Below, in pieces: positions 35,426 to 44,802 of a stretch of 64,000 nucleotides of DNA; the first letter of the stretch is position 1; every line of letters begins with the position of its first letter. The notes beneath the pieces were generated by a model. The model was not told the origin of the DNA and did no database searches. It was given only the letters and a program-made list of their open reading frames with translations. Source of the stretch: Prevotella sp. E9-3 (GTDB lineage: Bacteria > Bacteroidota > Bacteroidia > Bacteroidales > Bacteroidaceae); the NCBI RefSeq assembly GCF_022024015.1, contig NZ_CP091786.1, positions 3,224,001 to 3,288,000 on the forward strand. The letters run 5' to 3'. A program made the translations under genes and the position numbers.

Positions 35426-37203
35426 TGTTTTTTTGCTTCATATTCATCTTTCTCAACCGGTCGCAAAATAATGGCATAGATGCGCATCTCTGTTGAATAC
35501 TGGTTGTACAAAGGCTCGAAAAGAGAATCACTATACATCAGCGGACAGGTAATATTGATACTTGGATAGAATTCCCTGCCCAATCCTTCGTAACAGAACG
35601 GGAAGGTGAACTGTCCCAGATAGATTGTATCAACCTTATTTACATCCGTACTTATGAATGAGGTGCTGATGTCAAGAACATTCGGATTCTCAGCAGATGA
35701 AGAACTGAAATGATAGTTTGTCAATCCGCCTGCACCACAATAGCTCAAGTCGAAATTCAGCGGTGTCGGCTTGGTGGTCTGCTCAGCACCCAGACTTGCA
35801 GGCAAAACCACACAGTAGAAATTATAGGTAGCCGACCTTACATTGGGCAACTTCATAAACAGATTCGGAACACAGAATTCGTCTGTAGGCGTATAAACAA
35901 TTGCTGTAAAGTCGGTTGCTTCCGGACCGAACAGTTCCTGTGCTGTTGAATCGGCCACCGGCACTCTGATAGGACGCGAAAGGAAGCTCTTGCCCATGTG
36001 AGTGGTTGGCATATAGACGAGTTCAGGATTATAGAGTTCCCACGGTTTGAAAGCCAGACTGTCCACAATTCGTGCCCAACCATTACTCATCTGCACCGGT
36101 TCGCCTACCAGATAATCGTTCAGCATTTCCTGCGGATTTGAGAACAAACCGCCCCTTGTGCTCTGCAGGGTGTCACCCTCTTGAATCGGACGACTAACGA
36201 TGCTCATGTTCATCGTGTCTCGGTTATTATAAATAAGGTGACTCACCAGATTCAGTCTTGCTATAGAGTCTGCCTGATAAACAGGATTGATTTCGTCAGA
36301 TGTTTTCTTAAACACATTACGTTCGTTATCGCCCTGACGACTGGCAGAATAAGGCTGTTCCAGCTTATCAATATCCTGAATAGTGGTATTGCTAAGATAC
36401 TTATAACAGTTTCTCACACTGTTATACATCTTCTCATAGGCATTATCTGTGGGCATCAGGAAGGTGTACGAACTGTCTTCATTCACCAAGTCGGCATTCA
36501 GACGGTTACGGGTCAACAACTCATTGCTGGTGATCAGCACTGAATCCACATAGGTCTGCATGCCATTCACCATCGGACCTTTTTCGCTCTCCTGAAGGTT
36601 CAGTTCCGTTTTCTCATACTTCTTGAAATACTCAACCAACATATCAACTCCCTTGGCAACAGAGAGATATTCGTACAGGTTCGGATAGAAAGGCACCTCA
36701 CCGTTAATCAGATGAAGAGTACCATTGCTACAGGGCACATTGCTCTCGCTGAGTGATACTCCAGCATAACGATAATCGCCATTACCCTCAAACTGGTGAT
36801 ACTTGCCATTCAGCATTCGTATGCGCTCTTTCACCTCTCCTGTTGCAGTAAAGTTGAACTTTGCTATATGATTCTTTACGAACTGCTCACGAAGCATGGA
36901 ATCGCTCATTGCCTCATAGCGCGAGGCATCAAACTTTCCGTCCAACGGTGCCCAAACGGTATAGGCATTCAACTGGTCCAGTGTTTCGTGATAGCCCGTA
37001 CGCTTCATCAAAGCAATGAAGTTGCTCAAATCCTGGCGTTGACAGATGGTCTGCCACAAGGTCTGTCCGGCAGTCGGTGTAGCCGATGCCGTTGACGGCA
37101 CCTCATTATAGTCATCAAAGTCGGTACACGATGTGGCAGTCAGCACTGCTGCTGCCATCATCAGGTAACCTATATAATTGTTTCTTTTCATAAGTATTTT
37201 CAA
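35422..37203 (-). CDS. Fasciclin (FAS1) domain lipoprotein C
   Basis: Surface-type lipoprotein of 593 residues. The signal peptide has lipobox TATSC, and an alternative start at Met5 gives MKRNNYIGY. At least two FAS1-like H1 motifs are visible: TVWAPLDGKFDAS (about residue 65) and YTFLMPTDNAYEKMY (about 250). Each is followed by H2-like elements such as VKNHIAKFNF and LVSHLIYN. The C-terminal third (about 430-590) is beta-rich and may bind a ligand. FAS1 domains mediate adhesion; the ligand is unknown. It follows fasciclin gene B by 25 bp and overlaps the next SusC gene by 4 bp. Confidence 0.85.
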   Translation of the reverse strand: MKILMKRNNYIGYLMMAAAVLTATSCTDFDDYNEVPSTASATPTAGQTLWQTICQRQDLSNFIALMKRTGYHETLDQLNAYTVWAPLDGKFDASRYEAMSDSMLREQFVKNHIAKFNFTATGEVKERIRMLNGKYHQFEGNGDYRYAGVSLSESNVPCSNGTLHLINGEVPFYPNLYEYLSVAKGVDMLVEYFKKYEKTELNLQESEKGPMVNGMQTYVDSVLITSNELLTRNRLNADLVNEDSSYTFLMPTDNAYEKMYNSVRNCYKYLSNTTIQDIDKLEQPYSASRQGDNERNVFKKTSDEINPVYQADSIARLNLVSHLIYNNRDTMNMSIVSRPIQEGDTLQSTRGGLFSNPQEMLNDYLVGEPVQMSNGWARIVDSLAFKPWELYNPELVYMPTTHMGKSFLSRPIRVPVADSTAQELFGPEATDFTAIVYTPTDEFCVPNLFMKLPNVRSATYNFYCVVLPASLGAEQTTKPTPLNFDLSYCGAGGLTNYHFSSSSAENPNVLDISTSFISTDVNKVDTIYLGQFTFPFCYEGLGREFYPSINITCPLMYSDSLFEPLYNQYSTEMRIYAIILRPVEKDEYEAKKQ

Positions 37204-37228
37204 TTATCAGTTTTCAATTATCAATTCA
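37197..37228 (-). repeat. TTTTCAATTATC minirepeats between FAS1 genes
   Basis: The 25-bp gap contains TTTTCAATTATCAG followed by TTTTCAATTATCAATT. A related motif occurs in the SusC/SusD gap at 32088-32103. Confidence 0.55.
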
Positions 37229-39424
37229 TCAGAACCAGTCTTCCGACAAGGATGTACTATTCACGATATCCAATGGTACAAACTCAATATAGTCCAATTG
37301 CCATTTCAAGTCCGTCTCATCGGGAATCACATTCTTAATACGAAGCCAGAACTCCTCACTCTGTTTGATTTCCAAACTGCGGCTCAGAATCTTTCGTAGT
37401 GAGGCATTGCGCAAATCGCTACGCTGATTTCTTTCCGTTGCACACTTCGGATCCGTCACAGTCTCCAAATCCACATGGTCTTTGTAGCTGTACAGTCCAC
37501 GCATGTAGCCGCGGTTGCGCAAATCGGCATCACTGGCTATTCCATAGTCACCCTCTTCATAGAACGGTGTTGAGCCAATACGCGGGTCGTTGATAGGTAC
37601 ACGCACGTCGAGCGGAATATCCAACGGTTCCATACTTGACACGCTGCTCGATTTTCCCTTATAGAACATCATCATACCGCCGTGACTCATTGGGGTATAG
37701 AATATGCGGAACTCATAAACGCCGGTTGGCACCGGTGGCATCTTCACAGCCAGATCATAGTTGCCCCAGCCCTGGAAAGTATCACCCTGCCAGGCATTGT
37801 ACAGTCCTTTGATATTATAACGCAAACGGTTCTCCTCGGTGTAACTCTTCACATTGTCGAAATAGTTCAGTGGGAATGCCACACGTGCACCACTCTTTCC
37901 TCCATTCAGTTTCGAGGCATCATCGCTGCTCATAAAGCGTATGCCGTTGTTGATAAACTCCGGCAGGATTGTTGTAGTATCGAAACGCAGGCGCTCGTGA
38001 AGCACTCCGTTGGGAACGCCCCAGTCATACAACAAGATGCTGCGCAGACCGTGGATATATCCGTTGTAAGCCTGAATATTGGTATCAAAATTCAGATTAG
38101 CATCCGTAGAACGTGCCACGCGCACGCCCTGACGCTGTATGGGGTGAATACTCTCACTACCCATTCCGTCGGGACCGAGGGTACCCAACTGGTCGGTCAG
38201 TGTATTGTTGGCAATCCATCGGTTGATATAGAGTTGGTTGCCTTGTGGCGACCATATCTTCAACAGCGTATTGGGAAGCATGGTCTCGTAATAGTCAAAC
38301 GGACGACAACCGTTCACATAGTTCCATGCGCTATTGTGCTTTGGACTCTGTTCAAACACGAGTTCGTTCTGTGGCATACCGGCATAAAGGATATGATAGG
38401 CCACGAACATGTTCAATGCGTTGTTCCTACTGGTATAGTCGTCGCTTGTACTTACTGTCTTCTCATAAGTCCTGGAGCGCACATTCCACAAGCCTTTCTC
38501 CATCAGATAGTCGTACCATCCTTTCGCCGGATCGCCGGCATCCTTATACTTGTCGTTGGCATACTGAATCAGTCCGTTCAGATCCTGTGAATAGCCTTCA
38601 GCTGCCAACAATGGCTTCAGCACTACGTCAGGTTCTGCAAAGATGGTGTACTTTATCAGGCACTCTGTAGGATGATAGAGCGGACCCTTATAGTTGCTTG
38701 CATTGTCATTGATATCCGTAATCGTGTAGGTCACGTCTTTCTTTGAACGCTTCAGCGAGTCTTTCAAGCCGGTCAGTTTCAAGGCTTCCATAAAAATACC
38801 ATAGTCGCCATGCTGATCCAACTCATCGGTAATCACTCGGTTACTGCGTGGAATCACCTTATTGATTGTATGCACCACGCCATTCAGCACTACACTGTCC
38901 GGTTCAATAATAGCCGCTTCCTTTTCCAAGGCCACCAGTCCCTGATATTTCACACTTGTCTCAGTCTGAACATATCGTCCTAACATGGTTCGAACATTCA
39001 CGCCCGAACCCATTTCTACGGCTGTGCTGATACCATTGGCCAGATGATAACGGGCAATATCATTGCAAAGGCTGTCGCTCAGTCCTTCCAGCGAATTGGC
39101 TGTCATACTGTTATGAGGCACCAACGCCAGGGTGTCGTTATACAAGCTGTCAATATAGGTACTGATAGCATCGTTCACCGGTGCAAAACAAGTATATTCA
39201 CCATAAGAGGCCAGGTTGCGGTCCAGTCCTACACGTTTCAATATATAGTTGAACGATGTCAGTTCTGCCTTACGTGCTATATAGTCTGCTGCGGTTTCTC
39301 CGGTAATGGTGTACATATCCGACTCGTCGGGTTCTGGATTACATCCCGTCGTCATCGTTGTTCCTGCCACCATGGCCAGAGCCATCAGCAGGTGTTCGAA
39401 GGTCTTTTTCTGATACTTTTTCAT
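37229..39424 (-). CDS. Fasciclin (FAS1) domain lipoprotein B
   Basis: Lipoprotein of 731 residues with lipobox MTTGC (Cys about 28). FAS1-like regions: residues about 35-200 with YTCFAPVNDAISTYIDSLY and GVVHTINKVIPRSN, and about 210-370 with IFMEALKLTGLKDSL and AYHILYAGMP. The C-terminal region (about 500-725) is a beta-sandwich-like module with VPTGVYEFRIFYTPMSHGGMM and ends WQLDYIEFVPLDIVN, resembling a carbohydrate-binding or DUF-type sandwich. It is located between SusD (18 bp upstream) and the next FAS1 gene. A glycan-binding role is inference. Confidence 0.83.
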   Translation of the reverse strand: MKKYQKKTFEHLLMALAMVAGTTMTTGCNPEPDESDMYTITGETAADYIARKAELTSFNYILKRVGLDRNLASYGEYTCFAPVNDAISTYIDSLYNDTLALVPHNSMTANSLEGLSDSLCNDIARYHLANGISTAVEMGSGVNVRTMLGRYVQTETSVKYQGLVALEKEAAIIEPDSVVLNGVVHTINKVIPRSNRVITDELDQHGDYGIFMEALKLTGLKDSLKRSKKDVTYTITDINDNASNYKGPLYHPTECLIKYTIFAEPDVVLKPLLAAEGYSQDLNGLIQYANDKYKDAGDPAKGWYDYLMEKGLWNVRSRTYEKTVSTSDDYTSRNNALNMFVAYHILYAGMPQNELVFEQSPKHNSAWNYVNGCRPFDYYETMLPNTLLKIWSPQGNQLYINRWIANNTLTDQLGTLGPDGMGSESIHPIQRQGVRVARSTDANLNFDTNIQAYNGYIHGLRSILLYDWGVPNGVLHERLRFDTTTILPEFINNGIRFMSSDDASKLNGGKSGARVAFPLNYFDNVKSYTEENRLRYNIKGLYNAWQGDTFQGWGNYDLAVKMPPVPTGVYEFRIFYTPMSHGGMMMFYKGKSSSVSSMEPLDIPLDVRVPINDPRIGSTPFYEEGDYGIASDADLRNRGYMRGLYSYKDHVDLETVTDPKCATERNQRSDLRNASLRKILSRSLEIKQSEEFWLRIKNVIPDETDLKWQLDYIEFVPLDIVNSTSLSEDWF

Positions 39425-39442
39425 ATAATCGTCCTCCTTCCT

Positions 39443-41239
39443 TTATTTCGTTGATTGCTGACTTGAACTGCTTGCATAGACTGGGTTCTGTTTCAGTCCC
39501 GGGCATAGCAGGATATCCGAATTGGGGATTGGCAAATAGAGATAGGCCTCATTGCGCATCTTTGCCTGCAGACCGGCCTGCTGGTTGGCATCTCTACGAG
39601 TGGCCAGACTCAGCATCTCGGAATAGTTGGCAGGCAGACTCTCCATGCCTTGATCGGCCATCAGTGCATCATAGCGAACGCCATCGACATGACGATAGTT
39701 ATAGCGCATCAGGTCGTACCATCTCTTTCCTTCAAAACAGAGTTCGCGCAAGCGTTCTTCCATCACCAACTGTTCCAATCCGCTCTTTCCCGAACGCTTC
39801 ATCCCTGAAAGTGAACCCCATTTCAGACTGTCTTCCGACATGGTTCCGTTGGTCACGAGGAGTGAGCGTTGCTGGACGGCTTGAACCAGATTGAATGCCT
39901 CACGCAGCTTTTGCTCGTAGGCAGCCTTTGCCTCTGTTGAGAAGCCTGTAGTGTCATTGGCCGCCTGCTGAACCATAGCCTCAGCCTTCATCAGCATCAC
40001 GTCCGACAAGCGGTAGATAATATAGTTCTGGGCAAATCCGCCGTAGGTACGTCCTACAGCCGTCTTGGCCTCAGGTGTAACACCAGTTGAACGCTGGTCG
40101 GATACCATCTTTCTAATATCAAACACCTCATCATCGTTAGCATGCGAGAAGATGGTAGTATTCATTCTCACGTCAGAGGCAGCAAACACCTTGTTGGAAG
40201 TTGTAGCCGAAGCAATGGTGCTGGCCGTTGAAGCAAAGATTCCCGATGCTTTCAGGAAGCCCATCTGTGAGTTGTTGTTCTGATACTTAAACAGATAACG
40301 GCACAAAGGCAGGTTTGAGCGCACCTGCAGTTCGAACACGCTTTCCTCGGCATTCTGGTCAACAAACAAATTGCCATAGGCACGGGGTCCGTCAGCCAAA
40401 GGATATTCCTTCTTTACGATAGTACCGCCTTCATCCTTGTGCTGTGCTTTCTTTGAATCGATCACCAGGTTACAGTAATCAATGGCTTTCTGATAGTCGG
40501 CATCGCTATGCATCACCGATGCACGCCACAGATAGATGTCTGCCAACAGTGCATGAATACCATCGCGCGTGAACCAACCCACACGGCGCCAGTCAGAATC
40601 ACTATAGCTTGATGCAATAATAGAATTGGCAGCAGCCGTTTCAAGACTCTCAATACATTTCTGCAGAACTTCTGCAGGAGTCATCTGTTCGAAATAGCGA
40701 CTCTTGCTGCTATCCATAAAAGGTTCGTCCACATAGGGCACATCACGGAAGTTGCGTACCAGATAGAAGTAGCACAGCGAGCGCAAGGCCAACATCTGCG
40801 AACAGTCTGTCTGGTAGTCACCCTCGGTATAGTTAGGGTCTTCTTCCAACACCTCGCCGGCCTTTGCCAGCACTATATTACAGCGGTTGATAACGCTATA
40901 GAATGCATCCCATGAAACAAAGGTATTCGTCACCTGCGGACTCACTGAAGCTATCTCTGCCAACTGGTTTGGAATATCGCCTTCAATATTGCTCACAATC
41001 ATTTCGTCGGCACGGAAGTCACCCCAGATCAGCAGACGCTCCATCACGCCTTGAGTGGTCATACCCTCATAGGCTGAATTCACCATCAGCGCCACGTCAT
41101 TCTTGGTCTTCCAGAAATCCTCACCCACCGTGATATCATCAGGCAGGATGATTGTATCAACGCACGATGACAATGCTGTTGCCGTACAGGCCACACACAT
41201 TATTTTATATATCTTGCTCTTCATAATTATTATATTCAT
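39443..41239 (-). CDS. SusD/RagB-like surface lipoprotein (first pair)
   Basis: SusD-like lipoprotein of 598 residues. Lipobox ALSSC ends the signal peptide; an internal ATG at 41224 (MKSKIYKIM) may be the true start. Core features include LALRSLCYFYLVRNFRDVPYV, HALLADIYLWRASV and the C-terminal signature MEERLRELCFEGKRWYDLMRYN, with the ending YLYLPIPNSDILLCPGLKQNP. It forms a pair with the SusC at 41239: the SusC stop and this start share one base (TAATG), showing tight coupling. Confidence 0.94.
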   Translation of the reverse strand: MNIIIMKSKIYKIMCVACTATALSSCVDTIILPDDITVGEDFWKTKNDVALMVNSAYEGMTTQGVMERLLIWGDFRADEMIVSNIEGDIPNQLAEIASVSPQVTNTFVSWDAFYSVINRCNIVLAKAGEVLEEDPNYTEGDYQTDCSQMLALRSLCYFYLVRNFRDVPYVDEPFMDSSKSRYFEQMTPAEVLQKCIESLETAAANSIIASSYSDSDWRRVGWFTRDGIHALLADIYLWRASVMHSDADYQKAIDYCNLVIDSKKAQHKDEGGTIVKKEYPLADGPRAYGNLFVDQNAEESVFELQVRSNLPLCRYLFKYQNNNSQMGFLKASGIFASTASTIASATTSNKVFAASDVRMNTTIFSHANDDEVFDIRKMVSDQRSTGVTPEAKTAVGRTYGGFAQNYIIYRLSDVMLMKAEAMVQQAANDTTGFSTEAKAAYEQKLREAFNLVQAVQQRSLLVTNGTMSEDSLKWGSLSGMKRSGKSGLEQLVMEERLRELCFEGKRWYDLMRYNYRHVDGVRYDALMADQGMESLPANYSEMLSLATRRDANQQAGLQAKMRNEAYLYLPIPNSDILLCPGLKQNPVYASSSSQQSTK

Positions 41240-44200
41240 TAGAATCCAACGCTGAGTGTAAAGGTGAACTGCTTTGAACGTGGTGTCTTCGACTGGTCGC
41301 GCGTGGGGAAATAGCCCGTTGCCGACACCTCTGGGTCAATACCACTATATTTTGTCCACACATAGAGGTTATTCATTGAAGCATACGCCTGCAAATCGGT
41401 GAGGCCCAACTCTTTCACCATTTTCTTTGGGAAGTTGTACGACAACTGCAGGTTCTGGAAACGAACGAAGCCGCCATCCTCCACATAACGGTCGGAAGCC
41501 TGATAGTTGTAAGGAGAGTTTACACCGCTCACATAGACGGCACGTGGCATCGGTGTCACATCGCCATCCTTGCGCCAACGATAGTTTGTGGTGGCACTCT
41601 GGTTGAAGGTTCCCGACATTGACTCCAGGTTCATACGGGCCAGGTTGATAATCTTATTGCCGAAACGGTAGTTGAAACGGCCGGTCAGTTTCCAGTTGCC
41701 ATAACGCAGTGTCAGATTGAAACCGCCATTGATTTTCGGTTGTGAACTGCCCAGATATACCACATCATATTGGTCAATGTTACCATCACCATTCACGTCT
41801 TCATAGATGGCATCACCACCCTGGAAGTTATATCCGCTACCATTATTAATAGCATTGTAGCCGTAAGCATATTTCATGTGCTGGGGCTCTCCACTACTGG
41901 TCATGATCACCTTTCCGTCTGAACCCACAGCTACAGGGAAGGTCTTTCCGCTGGCCAACTGATCGTTGATCCATGCCTCATACTGGGCATCGGTCAGTTT
42001 ATGCTCGTTGCGGTAGTTCTGCAGATAGTCATATCCATACTGATAAACGCCTTTATAGCGATAGCCATAGATAGAGCCCAACGGGTTGTTCAACTGCACA
42101 CGAATGGGATAGCCCTGCTGGTCGTCAGTGTATTTACTGGTGTAGTTACCACGCACGGTAGGACTCCATTCTGTTCCGTTGATAGACTCCAGCACACTGG
42201 CATCCATCTCTTTCAAAAGGTTGCTGTTCTGCGCCATATTGATACTGAAGTCGGCCGAGAACTTACCTGCCTTCACAAATTTCTTGGCAGTGAAATTCAA
42301 CTCCCAACCATCATTGGTCATTCGGCCCACATTGGCATAGGCCACTGAGTTATAACCGGTAATAGAAGGAATACGCAAAGCCTGCAACAGGTCGGTGGTA
42401 TTCTTATGATAGTAGTCGAAATCAATTTCAAAGCGGTCGTCCAGCAATCCTAAGTTGAAACCAAGGTTATAGCTGGTGGTCTTTTCCCAACGCAGGTCGG
42501 TCAGCTTCAGCGTACTCAGCACGGCTGTTGCCTCTGTATCATTACCATGACCATAAGAGCTGTAAGAAGTGCTATAAGTTTCATAGAACAGATAGTCTTT
42601 GTCCGGCGCACGACCTACAACGCCCCAAGAGGCACGCAGACCCAACATGCTCAGGAAACTCTTCGACCATTTCATGAAGGGCTCGTCACTGATATTCCAA
42701 CGGGCAGATGCACCGGGGAAGTAAGCCCATTTATGATCAGGACCGAACTTTGAATCGCCATCAGCACGCAGCGAGAAGCCTAATGAATAGCGCCCGTCCA
42801 AATAGCTGACATGCCCATTGTACAGGATGTTTTGAGAGTTTGAACGGCTATTGGTGCTTGAAGGAGATGAATAGCTAGAGGTTCTGACTACCGGCATGTA
42901 GGCATCGACCGTTGATGAAGTGATGCCATTAGGCAGATGGCTCATGCCCACTTGCTGAGAGGTAGAGTTCTGTGTGCTCATCTCATAGCGCAACAACATG
43001 GTGCTCGACCAGTCCTGATTGCGGAAATAAGGAGTAAACACGAACTCGGCGCGTCCGCCTATCTTCATGCGGTTAAACTCATAGTTTGTACTTACGTTGT
43101 AGTTATTCGTAGTCCAGTCGGCTGTGCTTAACACGCCAGGATAGTAAGTAGGTTTGCTCTCGGCAAAGATATCAAAGTCAACACGCCCGTTAAAGGTCAG
43201 ACGGCTCTTTTCGGCTTCTGTTCCCAGAATTTCATATTTCAAGGTGAAATCAGGAGTCAGTCGATAGGTTTGATCTTTCACCCAGGCCTGATGAGCAATG
43301 GCTACAGGATTGCCCAATCCCAAGATGTCGCGCATCATATAGGATGAGTAAGGACCTGCCTTAGGAGTATAATAGGTATTTGACATACCCGGAACGCCTT
43401 GCCAGGGATTCATCTGATAGAACTCATCGGTGTCGTTTCCCTGACCGTCCTGACGATAGACAGACATATTAGGAGCCATATTCTGGGCAATATCCAACAA
43501 GCCGCGATAGTTTGAGCCGTTGATTTTTCCCTCATAGTTCTTATCGTTGTCGGTATAGGTAAGGGCAAAGTTTGTCAGAAAGCGAATACGGTCGGACACG
43601 TTATAGTCCAGGGCCATACGCGTGGTGAACTGCTGGAACTGCTGTTCAATGATAGACCCGCTCTGCTGCTTATAACCGGCCGAGATGCGGAAGGTAGCTT
43701 TCTGTCCGCCACCCGACAGGTTCACGTTGAAGTCGTGCATGGCACCAAACTGTGTCACCTCCTTCACCCAATCGGTATTGTTGTTCCAGTTTTCATACTC
43801 TTCCCATGAACGGTCGTAGTTCAACTCAGAAATGGTGGTGGTACTGGTAGAGCTCTGTGTGGCACGATACAGTTCGTCCTTCATCAGCATGGTGTAGTCG
43901 TCACCGTTCAGCAGCTTGTAGCCTTCGGGCTGCCATGTACCCGTGAACTTATAGGAGAACTTCACCTTTGGTTTGCCACGCGAACCGCGCTTGGTGGTAA
44001 TCTTGATGACGCCATTGGCACCACGCGAGCCCCATACGGCTGTAGCAGCAGCATCTTTCAGTACTTCGATACTGGCAATATCCTCCACATTGACCGACAA
44101 CAGCGAAGAGTACTGCTCTTCATCGGCATTGGCATAGTCGAAATCCTCATCGGGGTTGTCGAAAATCTTATCATCGACTACAATCAAAGGATTGGCATTG

Positions 44201-44748
44201 GCCGAGAGGGTGGTCACACCACGAAGGCGCATCTGAGAACCGGCACCCAGGTTACCCGAATTAGACACGATGTCCAAACCGGCAATCTCACCCTGCAGCG
44301 CCTCATCGGCTGAGGTGAAGGCCAGACCTTCCACCGCCTCCATGTTCATGGTCTGCGAGGAAACGGTCATCTCCTTTTTTTGGATTTGCAGACCGCCCGA
44401 ATTGGTGCGGCGTCCCTTTACCGTTACCTCTTTCAGGACGGTGTTTTCAGGTTCCAGCTTTATATTGAAAGTAGTATTGTTTCCGATAGAAACGATTTTG
44501 GTCTTATCGCCTACATACGAAAACTTCAGTTTGTTCTTGGTGCTCTTCACCTGCATAGAGAAGTTTCCGTTGAAGTCGGTCTGCGATGCCGACACGATAC
44601 GGTTGTTCGCATCCACTTCGACCACATTACCCATCATGATGGGGCCCTCATTGTCGCTCAGCGTACCCGACACGCGTACACCTTGCGCCATTGCCCACGC
44701 AGCAATGGTACAAAGCAGGGCTGTAAAAAAATGTCTCTTTATATTCAT
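41239..44748 (-). CDS. SusC/RagA-like TonB-dependent transporter (first pair)
   Basis: Outer-membrane transporter of 1169 residues. A signal peptide (AMAQ, about 22) precedes a carboxypeptidase-like domain (VSGTLSDNEGPIMMGNVVEV). The plug has VLKEVTVKGRR, AGLDIVSNSGNLGAGSQMRL and VEVLKDAAATAVWGSRGANG-type motifs (here IEVLKDAAATAVWGSRGANG), followed by a beta-barrel ending QFTFTLSVGF. Function: TonB-driven oligosaccharide import with its SusD. It is second in the operon, 54 bp after the first fasciclin gene. Confidence 0.95.
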   Translation of the reverse strand: MNIKRHFFTALLCTIAAWAMAQGVRVSGTLSDNEGPIMMGNVVEVDANNRIVSASQTDFNGNFSMQVKSTKNKLKFSYVGDKTKIVSIGNNTTFNIKLEPENTVLKEVTVKGRRTNSGGLQIQKKEMTVSSQTMNMEAVEGLAFTSADEALQGEIAGLDIVSNSGNLGAGSQMRLRGVTTLSANANPLIVVDDKIFDNPDEDFDYANADEEQYSSLLSVNVEDIASIEVLKDAAATAVWGSRGANGVIKITTKRGSRGKPKVKFSYKFTGTWQPEGYKLLNGDDYTMLMKDELYRATQSSTSTTTISELNYDRSWEEYENWNNNTDWVKEVTQFGAMHDFNVNLSGGGQKATFRISAGYKQQSGSIIEQQFQQFTTRMALDYNVSDRIRFLTNFALTYTDNDKNYEGKINGSNYRGLLDIAQNMAPNMSVYRQDGQGNDTDEFYQMNPWQGVPGMSNTYYTPKAGPYSSYMMRDILGLGNPVAIAHQAWVKDQTYRLTPDFTLKYEILGTEAEKSRLTFNGRVDFDIFAESKPTYYPGVLSTADWTTNNYNVSTNYEFNRMKIGGRAEFVFTPYFRNQDWSSTMLLRYEMSTQNSTSQQVGMSHLPNGITSSTVDAYMPVVRTSSYSSPSSTNSRSNSQNILYNGHVSYLDGRYSLGFSLRADGDSKFGPDHKWAYFPGASARWNISDEPFMKWSKSFLSMLGLRASWGVVGRAPDKDYLFYETYSTSYSSYGHGNDTEATAVLSTLKLTDLRWEKTTSYNLGFNLGLLDDRFEIDFDYYHKNTTDLLQALRIPSITGYNSVAYANVGRMTNDGWELNFTAKKFVKAGKFSADFSINMAQNSNLLKEMDASVLESINGTEWSPTVRGNYTSKYTDDQQGYPIRVQLNNPLGSIYGYRYKGVYQYGYDYLQNYRNEHKLTDAQYEAWINDQLASGKTFPVAVGSDGKVIMTSSGEPQHMKYAYGYNAINNGSGYNFQGGDAIYEDVNGDGNIDQYDVVYLGSSQPKINGGFNLTLRYGNWKLTGRFNYRFGNKIINLARMNLESMSGTFNQSATTNYRWRKDGDVTPMPRAVYVSGVNSPYNYQASDRYVEDGGFVRFQNLQLSYNFPKKMVKELGLTDLQAYASMNNLYVWTKYSGIDPEVSATGYFPTRDQSKTPRSKQFTFTLSVGF

Positions 44749-44802
44749 AATCTGTTATAGGCTTTTAGCGTTCTTAATATGCTTCGTTACAAGTCGTTTG
44801 CA

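Noticed and set aside
37682..38590. Plus-strand open frame of 302 codons opposite fasciclin gene B
   Set aside because: Composition (Ile/Val/His/Thr-rich without domain motifs) is typical of an antisense shadow. The minus-strand lipoprotein has a signal peptide, lipobox and FAS1 motifs.
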